Below are positions 1 to 5,430 of a DNA stretch of 5,430 nt, in pieces. Position numbers and translations under genes: made by a program. The DNA comes from DASUSF01 sp036375275. GTDB taxonomy: Bacteria > Pseudomonadota > Alphaproteobacteria > Geminicoccales > Geminicoccaceae. The DNA is taken from contig DASUSF010000380.1 in the NCBI GenBank assembly GCA_036375275.1, positions 1-5,430 on the forward strand, in the 5' to 3' direction. Each line of letters opens with the position of its first letter. The stretch's first letter is position 1. Under the pieces are notes generated by a model that worked only from the letters and a program-made list of their open reading frames with translations, was not told the origin of the DNA and made no database searches.

Positions 1-1
1 C

Positions 2-1348
2 GCCCTGCAGGCGGAGCTCCGGCTGAACCGGAGGACCGCGCCGATGCTCTACCGGCACGTTCTGCCGGTGACCCGCCGGCAGGATGGTGGGTTCGAGATC
101 GACGGCCGGGGTGAGCCGGTCGACTGGCTGCTCGAGATGAGGCGCTTCGACCAGGCGGCCGGGCTCGACCGGATCGCGGCGGCGGGGCCGCTCGACGGCC
201 GCCTGGTCGAGGAGCTCGCCGAAGCGGTCGTCGAGCTCCACGAGCAGGCCGAGGTCGATCGCACCAGCGATGGCCACCGCGCGATGGCCGAGGTCATCGG
301 CGGCAACGCCTCCGACCTTGCGGGCCTCGCGGGCGGCCATCTCCCGGTCGCCCCGGTCCGGCGCCTGAACGAAGCGACGGCTGCGGAGCTGGCACGCCGC
401 CGGCCGCTGCTGGAGGCGCGCGGGCGCGCGGGCCGGATCCGCCACGGCCACGGCGACCTGCACCTCGCCAACATCGTCGTCCTGGACGGCCGGCCGGTGC
501 TGTTCGACTGCCTGGAGTTCGACCCGGCGCTCGCCCGGACCGACGTGCTCTACGACCTCGCCTTCCTGATCATGGACCTGCTTCATCGGGGTCAGCGCCA
601 CCCGGCGCAGCGGCTGCTCAGCGTCTACCTCGAGCGGACCGAGGACGACGCGGGGACCGCCCTCCTGCCGCTGTTCCTCGCCGTGCGCGCCACGATCCGG
701 GCCAAGATCGCCGGCTTCGAAGCGCGCGACCGTTCGCAAGGCGCGGTCGCGCGGGCTTACCTCGACCAGGCGCTCGGCTTTCTCGAGCACCGCCCGAAGC
801 CGCGACTGATCGCGATCGGCGGCCTCTCCGGCACCGGCAAGTCGACCCTCGCCCGCGCGCTCGCGCCGGATCTGGGTCCGGCGCCCGGCGCGGTGGTGGT
901 CCGCAGCGACGGCATCCGAAAGCGCCTGTTCGGCCACCGGCCGCACGAGCGCCTCGGCCCGGAGGCGTACCGCGAGGAGGTCTCGGCGCGGGTGTTCGAG
1001 CGCCTGGCGGAGCGCGCGGAGGCGCTGCTCGGCGCGGGGCACGCGGTCATCGCCGATGGCGTCTTCCTGCAGCCGGCGCAGCGGGCCCGTATCGAGCGGA
1101 GCGCCGAAGCGGCCGGCGTCCCGTTCCTCGGACTATGGCTCGAGGCGCCCGAACAGCTGATCGGCCGGCGGGTGAGCGAGCGCTCCGGGGATGCGTCGGA
1201 TGCGACCGCCGAGGTGGTGCGCGCGCAGATGGGGATCGATCCGGGTGCGATCGGCTGGACCATGCTTTCCGCCGGTGGCCCGCCGGAGGCGGTCGCGGCC
1301 GAGGCCCGGCGGATCATCGATCCGGCTGCAAGGATCAGTCCGGAATGA
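2..1348 (+). CDS. Bifunctional aminoglycoside-phosphotransferase-like / P-loop ATP-binding kinase (5' partial)
   Basis: This is the C-terminal 448 residues of a two-domain protein. The frame is open to the window edge, and the residues before the first ATG (position 44), ending in ELRLNRRTAP, look like conserved family sequence, so that ATG is internal. Counting from the first visible codon, the first domain has the phosphotransferase loop HGDLHLAN (residues 150-157; catalytic Asp152, Asn157) followed by a metal-binding Asp in LFDCLEF (Asp169). The second domain begins near residue 268 with a Walker A motif GLSGTGKST (274-282, Lys280), then RSDGIRKRLFG near 301-311, as in small-molecule nucleotide-type kinases. 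Proteins with this fusion are usually annotated as APH/AAA_33 proteins of unknown substrate. From memory, they often lie near universal stress protein and fermentation genes in low-oxygen loci, which fits this neighbourhood. There is no evidence that it confers antibiotic resistance. Its stop overlaps the end of the convergent dehydrogenase gene. Confidence 0.88.
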   Translation, partial: ALQAELRLNRRTAPMLYRHVLPVTRRQDGGFEIDGRGEPVDWLLEMRRFDQAAGLDRIAAAGPLDGRLVEELAEAVVELHEQAEVDRTSDGHRAMAEVIGGNASDLAGLAGGHLPVAPVRRLNEATAAELARRRPLLEARGRAGRIRHGHGDLHLANIVVLDGRPVLFDCLEFDPALARTDVLYDLAFLIMDLLHRGQRHPAQRLLSVYLERTEDDAGTALLPLFLAVRATIRAKIAGFEARDRSQGAVARAYLDQALGFLEHRPKPRLIAIGGLSGTGKSTLARALAPDLGPAPGAVVVRSDGIRKRLFGHRPHERLGPEAYREEVSARVFERLAERAEALLGAGHAVIADGVFLQPAQRARIERSAEAAGVPFLGLWLEAPEQLIGRRVSERSGDASDATAEVVRAQMGIDPGAIGWTMLSAGGPPEAVAAEARRIIDPAARISPE

Positions 1349-2321
1349 GCACGGCCGCGCCCGCGAGCCGGCCCCCGCGCAGCCGCGCCAGCGCCTCGTT
1401 GGCCTCGCTGAGTGGGAACCGCTCGATGATCGTCCGCACCGGCACCCCGGGCGCGAGGGCGAGGAACCCGCGCGCGTCCTCCCGGGTCAGGTTGGCGACC
1501 GAGCGGAGCACCCGCTCCTCCCAGAGGATCCGGTACGGAAAGCTCGGGATGTCGCTCATGTGGATGCCGCCGAGCACCACGATCCCCGCCTTCCGGACCG
1601 CACGCAGCGCCGCCGGGACCAGCGCCCCCACCGGCGCGAACACGATCGCGGCATCGAGCGGCACCGGTGGCGGCCGATCCGAGCCGCCGACCCAGGCAGC
1701 GCCGAGCGAGGTCGCGAAGTCGGCCGCGGCCTGATCCCCGGGCCGGACGAAGGCGTAGACCTCGCGGCCCTGGCTCCGGGCGACCTGACAGACGATGTGC
1801 GCCGCCGCGCCGAATCCGTACAGGCCGAGGCGGCGGGCATCCCCGGCCATCCCGAGGCAGCGATGCCCGATCAGCCCGGCGCAGAGCAGCGGCGCCGCGG
1901 CCGCGTCGTCGTAGGCGTCCGGAACCGCGAAGCAGTAGCGGGCGTCCGCGACCACGTGCGAGGCGTAGCCACCGTCGATCTGGTAGCCCGTGAAGCGCGC
2001 CCGGTCGCACAGGTTCTCCTGCCCCGACCGGCAGTACGGGCACTGCCCGCAGGTCCAGCCGAGCCACGGGATGCCGACCCGCTCGCCGAGCCGGGCCTGC
2101 TCCACGCCCTCGCCCGTCGCCTCGATGCGGCCGACGATCTCGTGCCCGGGGACGATCGGCAGCGTGGGGTCGGGAAGATCGCCATCGACCACGTGCAGGT
2201 CGGTCCGGCACACCGCGCAGGCTCCGACCCGGACCCGGACCTGTCCCGCACCAGGTTCGGGAACCGGACGCTCGACCATCCGCAGCGGCTGCCCGGGCCG
2301 GTCGAGCTGCATCACCTTCAT
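1335..2321 (-). CDS. Zinc-dependent alcohol dehydrogenase (MDR family)
   Basis: A 328-residue cytoplasmic medium-chain dehydrogenase, expected to interconvert alcohols and aldehydes with NAD(P)(H). Catalytic zinc ligands are visible as Cys38 (in CAVCRTDLH), the His60-Glu61 pair (in PGHEIVG) and Cys147. The structural zinc lobe is complete with Cys91, Cys94, Cys97 and Cys105. The nucleotide-binding turn is GLYGFGAAAH (166-175). The length fits the compact AdhA-like branch. I chose the ATG at 2321 (MKVMQLDRP) because homologues typically begin there and a GGGG Shine-Dalgarno-like run lies six bases upstream. An in-frame GTG at 2339 and another at 2384 are possible but add low-complexity residues. 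The gene is divergent from fixL and convergent with the kinase gene. A Fnr/FixK-type box about 110 bp upstream suggests low-oxygen induction. The physiological substrate cannot be told from sequence. Confidence 0.93.
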   Translation of the reverse strand: MKVMQLDRPGQPLRMVERPVPEPGAGQVRVRVGACAVCRTDLHVVDGDLPDPTLPIVPGHEIVGRIEATGEGVEQARLGERVGIPWLGWTCGQCPYCRSGQENLCDRARFTGYQIDGGYASHVVADARYCFAVPDAYDDAAAAPLLCAGLIGHRCLGMAGDARRLGLYGFGAAAHIVCQVARSQGREVYAFVRPGDQAAADFATSLGAAWVGGSDRPPPVPLDAAIVFAPVGALVPAALRAVRKAGIVVLGGIHMSDIPSFPYRILWEERVLRSVANLTREDARGFLALAPGVPVRTIIERFPLSEANEALARLRGGRLAGAAVLIPD

Positions 2322-2365
2322 GCCGGTCCCCAGGGTCACGGAGCACCTGCCACGCCCGCGAGATG

Positions 2366-2394
2366 TCGACGCGGCCGCGCACACAGCCTAGCAT
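2366..2394 (+). promoter_or_regulatory. Candidate sigma70-type promoter for fixL
   Basis: TCGACG (2366-2371) and TAGCAT (2389-2394) each match four of six bases of the -35 and -10 consensus, with a 17-bp spacer. Transcription would start around 2400-2402, almost exactly at the fixL ATG (2403), giving a leaderless or nearly leaderless mRNA. There is no Shine-Dalgarno sequence before that ATG, which fits. The -10 overlaps the candidate minus-strand -10 of the dehydrogenase. In GC-rich DNA such partial matches occur by chance, so this is tentative. Confidence 0.35.
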
Positions 2395-2402
2395 GCCGGA
2401 CC

Positions 2403-3590
2403 ATGGAGCAGGAGGATCCGACGCAGCGCCTTGACCGGGATCAAACCGGCGCCGGCGGTCCGACGAGCACGACATCCGAGGCGCTGCTCAAGGCGATCAT
2501 CGAGACGTCGCCCGACGGCCTGATCACGATCACCGCCGAGGGCCGGATCCGCTCGTTCAATCCGGCGGCCGAACGCATGTTCGGGGTCTCGGCGGCGGAG
2601 GTGATCGGGCGCAACGTCAGCTGCCTGATGCCGGACCCGTTCGCCACCGAGCACGACTCCTACATCCGCCGCTACCTCCAGACCGGGGAGCGCCGGATCA
2701 TCGGCATCGGCCGCGAGGTCGCGGGACGGCACGCTTGTGGCACGGTCTTCCCGATGGAGCTGGCGGTCGGCGAGGTGCGCCTTCAGGGGGAGCGGCTGTT
2801 TGCGGGCTTCGTCCGCGACGTCAGCCGGCGCCGCCAGGCGGAGCAGAAGCTGCTCGAGCTCCAGAACGAGTTCCTGCACGTCTCGCGGCTCAGCGCCATG
2901 GGCGAGATGGCGTCGGCGCTGGCGCACGAGCTGAACCAGCCCCTCACCGCCGTGGTCAACTACGCCCAGGCGGCGCGACGGCTGGGCACGTCCGGCCCCG
3001 ACGGCTGGAGCCGCATTCAGGGCCTGCTGGAGAAGACGGTCGCGCAGGCCACGCGCGCCGGGCAGATCATCCACCGGCTGCGCCAGTTCCTGGCCAAGGG
3101 CGAGACCGAGCGTCGCCTCGAAGAGGTCAACCAGACCGTCCGCGAGGCCTGCGACCTGGCGCTCGTCGGCAGCAGCAGCCAGGGCATCGAGGTCTGCTAC
3201 GAGCTGGAGGACCACCTGCCCCGGGTGCTGATCGACCGGATCCAGATGCACCAGGTGATCACCAACCTGATCCGCAACAGCATCGACGCCCTGGCCGACT
3301 GCCCCCTCCGCCGGATCGCTCTCGGCACGCGGCGGGCCGCGGACGAGGTTCTGATCGAGGTCGCCGACACCGGCCCCGGTCTGGCGCCGCAGGTCGCCGA
3401 GCGGCTGTTCGAGCCGTTCGTCACCACCAAGCCGGGCGGCATGGGGATCGGCCTGTCGATCTGCCGCTCGATCGTGGAGGCGCACCAGGGGCGGCTCTGG
3501 GCGACCACCGCGGCAGGTGGCGGCACGATCTTCCACATCGCGCTGCCGGTCACGTCCGGCCCGGAAGAGGAGGAGCGGCGTGCCGCCTGA
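2403..3590 (+). CDS. fixL: FixL, haem-PAS oxygen-sensing histidine kinase
   Basis: A 395-residue sensor kinase that, by family knowledge, autophosphorylates when its haem is oxygen-free and passes phosphate to FixJ. A single PAS domain spans about residues 25-142. It carries the FixL haem pocket: HDSYIRRY (His84 aligns with proximal His200 of Bradyrhizobium FixL, Arg90 with Arg206, Tyr91 with Tyr207) and RIIGIGREV (Arg104 aligns with distal Arg220). His214 of the Bradyrhizobium protein is replaced by Arg98. The kinase core has the H-box HVSRLSAMGEMASALAHELNQ (about 159-179; phospho-acceptor His175), N-box NLIRNSIDAL (Asn292), G1 DTGPGL (322-327), F-box FEPFVTTK (336-343) and G2 GGMGIGL (345-351). 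No membrane segment is seen, so it is cytosolic and has one PAS rather than two. The ATG at 2403 is the only start near the PAS domain, and the frame upstream is antisense to the dehydrogenase. It overlaps fixJ, so the two are co-transcribed. Confidence 0.95.
   Translation: MEQEDPTQRLDRDQTGAGGPTSTTSEALLKAIIETSPDGLITITAEGRIRSFNPAAERMFGVSAAEVIGRNVSCLMPDPFATEHDSYIRRYLQTGERRIIGIGREVAGRHACGTVFPMELAVGEVRLQGERLFAGFVRDVSRRRQAEQKLLELQNEFLHVSRLSAMGEMASALAHELNQPLTAVVNYAQAARRLGTSGPDGWSRIQGLLEKTVAQATRAGQIIHRLRQFLAKGETERRLEEVNQTVREACDLALVGSSSQGIEVCYELEDHLPRVLIDRIQMHQVITNLIRNSIDALADCPLRRIALGTRRAADEVLIEVADTGPGLAPQVAERLFEPFVTTKPGGMGIGLSICRSIVEAHQGRLWATTAAGGGTIFHIALPVTSGPEEEERRAA
2431..2444 (-). promoter_or_regulatory. 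Fnr/FixK-type box, candidate activator site for the alcohol dehydrogenase
   Basis: Read on the minus strand this is TTGAT-CCCG-GTCAA, and on the plus strand TTGAC-CGGG-ATCAA. It matches the Fnr/FixK consensus TTGAY-N4-RTCAA at every defined position. It lies inside the first codons of fixL (codons 10-14), with its centre about 116 bp upstream of the dehydrogenase start codon. A possible minus-strand extended -10 (TGCTAGGCT, 2393 down to 2385) would put the box centre about 60 bp before transcription start, a usual class I spacing. The match is seen in the sequence; regulation by FixK is inferred. It could also affect fixL transcription as a block or roadblock. Confidence 0.6.
3568..3573 (+). 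promoter_or_regulatory. Ribosome binding site of fixJ
   Basis: AGGAGG within the longer run GAGGAGGAG, six bases before a GTG codon at 3580. It lies in the last codons of fixL and decides the fixJ start. The upstream in-frame ATG at 3517 would add a 21-residue basic tail not expected in a FixJ-type receiver. Confidence 0.75.
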
Positions 3591-4188
3591 GCCTCTGGTC
3601 TGCCTGGTCGACGACGATGCGGCGGTCCTGGACTCGCTCGCGGTCCTGCTCGAGGCGGAGGGCTTCGAGGTGCGGACGTTCACCGGCGGCCCGGAGCTCC
3701 TGAACGGGCTGCCGGAGCGCGCCGCCTGCATCGTCTCCGACCTCCGGATGCCGGGCATGGACGGCCTGGAGCTGCTGCAGAGGCTGACGCCCAGGCCGCT
3801 CCACCCTCCGGTCGTCATGATCACCGGCCACGGCGACGTCCCGATGGCGGTCCGGGCGATGCAGCTCGGCGCGACGGACTTCATCGAGAAGCCGTTCGAT
3901 CCGGCGCAGCTGGTGCGGAGCATCCGACGCAGCATCGAACTCCGGCGGGGGATCGACGGCGGCTCCGCTCCGGACACCCGCCTCGCGAGCCTCACCGGGC
4001 GCGAGCGCGAAGTCTTCGAGCAGCTGCTCACGGGCCGGTCCAACAAGCAGATCGCCCGGGCGCTCGACATCAGCCCGCGGACGGTCGAGATCCACCGCGC
4101 CCGGGTCATGGAAAAGATGGCCGCCGGCAGCCTGGCGGAGCTGGTCCGACGCGGACTCGCGCTCGGGGTCGACCCGTCGCCGACCTGA
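3580..4188 (+). CDS. fixJ: FixJ, receiver-LuxR two-component response regulator
   Basis: A 202-residue response regulator (the stop codon follows the last sense codon directly), the expected phosphorylation target of FixL and activator of fixK-type promoters. The receiver domain (about 5-122) has the acidic pair Asp11-Asp12, phospho-acceptor Asp54 in VSDLRMPGMDG, switch Thr82 in VMITGHGD, Phe101 and Lys104 in DFIEKPF. This numbering coincides with that of classical rhizobial FixJ. A LuxR/GerE helix-turn-helix occupies about 138-195 (LTGREREVF, then SNKQIARALDISPRTVEIH). The GTG start is supported by a strong AGGAGG and gives the canonical N-terminus VCLVDDD near residue 7. Its start overlaps the fixL end by 11 nt, indicating translational coupling. 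All phosphorylation residues are present, so it should be functional. Confidence 0.95.
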   Translation: MPPEPLVCLVDDDAAVLDSLAVLLEAEGFEVRTFTGGPELLNGLPERAACIVSDLRMPGMDGLELLQRLTPRPLHPPVVMITGHGDVPMAVRAMQLGATDFIEKPFDPAQLVRSIRRSIELRRGIDGGSAPDTRLASLTGREREVFEQLLTGRSNKQIARALDISPRTVEIHRARVMEKMAAGSLAELVRRGLALGVDPSPT

Positions 4189-4208
4189 GGGGCCGCCGGC
4201 ACTCCGAC

Positions 4209-4258
4209 GGTAGGTAGTCCGCCGTATATCTGCCGCCCGGCGCGGTCGACTACTGTCC
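4209..4258 (+). promoter_or_regulatory. Candidate FixJ-dependent promoter for the stand-alone receiver gene
   Basis: A 21-bp element at 4209-4229 begins GGTAGGTAG and ends CCGTATAT. It agrees at 16 of 21 positions with the element before the fixK-like gene (4739-4759). At the same distance downstream both regions share ACTG-N-CC (here 4252-4258), which may be part of a -10 region; TACTGT (4251-4256) is a weak candidate. The TASGTA core resembles FixJ sites in fixK promoters as I remember them. Its placement on the shared spacing would put the CCG-ATAT half over the -35, as for an activator-dependent promoter. Binding by FixJ is inferred. Confidence 0.5.
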
Positions 4259-4288
4259 AGGTCCTTCATCTTGCAGGCGGACGAGAAC

Positions 4289-4747
4289 ATGCCCGCGCTT
4301 GGGGCCCCCGGCGGCCGCGCCGGGCCACCGTCATCGACCGGACCGGGCGACGCCACGGAGACCGACCGCGCGCTCCGCGCCGTCGTCTTCATCCTCGACG
4401 AGGATGCCGCCGTGCGGGACGCAGTCGCGGCGGCGCTCGGGGCCGCCGGGGTCGAGGTGCGTGCCTTCGCTTCGGCCGAGGCGTTCCTGGAGGTCGAGCT
4501 GCCCGCGCGGCCGGCCTGCCTGGTGGTCGACATCGACCTGCCGACGACGGGCGGACCGGCCCTGATCGACCTCCTCGCCGCCCGCGGGACCCGGCTGCCG
4601 ACGATCATCACCAGCCGCCGGCTCCGCCGGCTCGCCCGGTCCGACCTCCTGCTCCTGGAGAAGCCGTTCGGCGAGGACGAGCTGATCCCGGTGATCCGCC
4701 GCGTGCTTGCGCTGCGCGCGGTCGAAGACCCGGCGTCAGGTACGTAA
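4289..4747 (+). CDS. Stand-alone receiver-domain protein, possible FixT-like modulator
   Basis: A 152-residue protein made of a Gly/Pro-rich N-terminal tail (about 1-28) and one receiver domain (about 31-145), with no DNA-binding or enzymatic output domain. Seen motifs: acidic Asp37-Glu38 (FILDEDAAV), phospho-acceptor Asp81 in VVDIDLP, Thr108 and Lys125 in LLEKPF. Compared with the neighbouring FixJ, the stretch from the phospho-acceptor to the conserved Lys is six residues shorter (44 versus 50), all lost between beta4 and beta5, and the aromatic switch residue is Leu122. The loop is instead Arg-rich (SRRLRRLAR). Single receivers next to fixLJ, such as FixT, inhibit FixL in Sinorhizobium and Caulobacter, so a modulator role is plausible. 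It has only one Cys (Cys77), unlike the cysteine-rich Caulobacter FixT. I chose the ATG at 4289, preceded by AGGCGGA; an in-frame TTG at 4271 lacks a ribosome site. It could instead be a phosphate sink. Confidence 0.82.
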   Translation: MPALGAPGGRAGPPSSTGPGDATETDRALRAVVFILDEDAAVRDAVAAALGAAGVEVRAFASAEAFLEVELPARPACLVVDIDLPTTGGPALIDLLAARGTRLPTIITSRRLRRLARSDLLLLEKPFGEDELIPVIRRVLALRAVEDPASGT

Positions 4748-4788
4748 ACCTCCGAATATTGCGCGCCGGCAGGGCGCCTAGACTGGCC
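4739..4788 (+). promoter_or_regulatory. Candidate FixJ-dependent promoter for the fixK-like gene
   Basis: The element at 4739-4759 begins GGTACGTAA and ends CCGAATAT, matching the element before the receiver gene at 16 of 21 positions. It overlaps the stop codon (4745-4747) of that receiver gene. The downstream patch ACTG-N-CC (4782-4788) falls at the same spacing, and TAGACT (4779-4784) matches four of six bases of a -10. Transcription from about 4791 would leave a leader of roughly 43 nt. This would let the Crp/Fnr gene be activated separately from its neighbour. FixJ binding is inferred. Confidence 0.5.
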
Positions 4789-4833
4789 GATAAGGGACGA
4801 CCTCAGTCCGCTCAACGAGAAAGGCGCACCGCC

Positions 4834-5430
4834 ATGGCCATGCCCGTCGCCTCGCCAGCCGCCGCCACCGACCGCCCCTGGCTCGCCGTCCCCCCGGCGG
4901 AGGCTCCGCCCGCCGCGGACCAGATGGACCGGCTGCTCGGCATCGGCATGACGGTCAGCGCGAGCAGCGGACAGACCATCGTCCTCGAGGGCGATCCGCT
5001 CCTGCACTGCTACCGGGTCCTCTCGGGCTCGGTCCGGCTGTACAAGGCGATCGCCGACGGGCGCCGGCAGGTGATCGACTTCCTCGGCGCCGGCGACTGC
5101 TTCGGCCTGCTTGGCAACGCGCGTTTCGGGTTCTGCGCCGAAGCCATGACGCGGGTCGTCCTCGCCCGCCATCCCCGGCGCCAGCTGCAGACGGCGGCAG
5201 CGAGCGACGCCGGGGTGGCGTCGAGCCTGTTCGGCCTCGCCTGCGCCGAGCTCGAGCGGATGCAGCGTCAGATGCTGCTGCTCGGACGGAAGAGCGCCGA
5301 GGAGAAGATCGCTTCGTTCCTGATCGCCTACGCCGCCCGCCAGGCCGGCGGAGCACGCGACGGCCTCCTGATCCGCTTCCCGATGTCGCGCCAGGACATG
5401 GCCGACTATCTCGGCCTCACCATCGAGACC
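4834..5430 (+). CDS. fixK: FixK-type Crp/Fnr family transcriptional regulator (3' partial)
   Basis: The frame stays open to the window end, giving 199 residues of an expected full length around 230-250. After a Pro/Ala-rich tail of about 30 residues comes the cyclic-nucleotide-binding-type beta roll (about 35-115: IVLEGDPLLHCYRVLSGSVRLY, broken here only by the reader's count of strands, then VIDFLGAGDCFGLL). A long dimerisation helix follows (about 125-158), then the winged helix beginning FPMSRQDMADYLGLTIET, where the window stops inside the recognition-helix region. That signature is typical of FixK and Fnr relatives. Cysteines are at 59, 89, 101 and 137; the N-terminal cluster that holds the iron-sulphur centre in Fnr is absent, so oxygen is probably not sensed directly, and control is through FixJ. 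The ATG at 4834 is preceded by GAGAAAGG at suitable spacing; a second ATG two codons later is less well placed. It probably acts at TTGAY-N4-RTCAA boxes such as the one at 2431-2444. Confidence 0.9.
   Translation, partial: MAMPVASPAAATDRPWLAVPPAEAPPAADQMDRLLGIGMTVSASSGQTIVLEGDPLLHCYRVLSGSVRLYKAIADGRRQVIDFLGAGDCFGLLGNARFGFCAEAMTRVVLARHPRRQLQTAAASDAGVASSLFGLACAELERMQRQMLLLGRKSAEEKIASFLIAYAARQAGGARDGLLIRFPMSRQDMADYLGLTIET

Noticed and set aside
2322..2384. Longer dehydrogenase start at GTG 2384
   Set aside because: Adds 21 residues of Ala/Arg/Ser-rich sequence not expected in the family and would remove most of the divergent promoter region.
1191..2402. Long open frame upstream of and in frame with fixL
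   Set aside because: It runs antisense through the zinc dehydrogenase and encodes Arg/Pro/Ala-rich sequence with no domain; it is open only because of high G+C. FixL homology begins after the ATG at 2403.
757..2475. 572-codon minus-strand open frame overlapping the dehydrogenase in another frame
   Set aside because: The dehydrogenase frame holds all zinc ligands and the nucleotide-binding motif; this one is an out-of-frame Arg/Gly-rich shadow.
2388..4202. 604-codon minus-strand open frame across fixL and fixJ
   Set aside because: Shadow of well-supported plus-strand genes; low-complexity translation without recognisable motifs.
4763..4777. Small hairpin GCGCC-GGCAG-GGCGC as a terminator after the receiver gene
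   Set aside because: Only a five-base stem with no T-rich tract, and it falls between the putative -35 and -10 of the fixK promoter; expected by chance in such GC-rich DNA.
4802..4815. Possible FixK box in the fixK leader ending GCTCAA
   Set aside because: Only the right half-site is present; the left half lacks TTG, so autoregulation by FixK is not supported.
3550..5172. 540-codon minus-strand open frame across fixJ, the receiver and fixK genes
   Set aside because: It crosses two intergenic regions and three supported genes and has the biased composition of an antisense shadow.
1..5430. CRISPR array, tRNA or rRNA gene, insertion sequence or phage element
   Set aside because: No direct repeat array, no tRNA-like or rRNA-like sequence, and no transposase or integrase motif was seen on either strand.

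Overview
The window is about 70% G+C and carries genes of the alphaproteobacterial FixL-FixJ-FixK oxygen-sensing type. Together with the dense coding and overlapping gene ends, this points to a high-GC alphaproteobacterium. I cannot name the genus from the sequence alone. The window reads as part of a low-oxygen response locus.

Layout. (1) Positions 2-1348, plus strand: the 3' part of a gene for a two-domain protein, an aminoglycoside-phosphotransferase-like kinase fused to a P-loop kinase. Its beginning lies outside the window. (2) Positions 1335-2321, minus strand: a zinc-dependent alcohol dehydrogenase that converges on gene 1 and overlaps its end by 14 bp. (3) An 81-bp divergent intergenic region holds overlapping candidate promoters. 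A near-perfect Fnr/FixK-type box lies just inside the following gene, where it could control the dehydrogenase. (4) Positions 2403-3590 and 3580-4191: fixL and fixJ, overlapping by 11 nt. FixL is a soluble haem-PAS histidine kinase; FixJ is its receiver-LuxR partner. (5) Positions 4289-4747: a small stand-alone receiver protein with a shortened and altered output face. It sits where a FixT-like feedback regulator might sit. (6) From 4834 to beyond the window end: a Crp/Fnr-family regulator of FixK type, cut within its helix-turn-helix.

Inferred circuit. FixL senses oxygen through haem and phosphorylates FixJ. FixJ would then activate the genes for the small receiver and for FixK. This is supported by a 21-bp motif with 16 identical positions that precedes both genes, followed at identical spacing by a second conserved patch. 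FixK could then act at the TTGAT-N4-GTCAA box facing the alcohol dehydrogenase, linking the regulatory cascade to a fermentative or redox enzyme. The small receiver may tune FixL or FixJ. The most interesting points are the paired motif, the altered receiver, and the FixK-type box buried in the fixL coding sequence. Coding assignments are strong; regulatory assignments are inferences from sequence pattern only.
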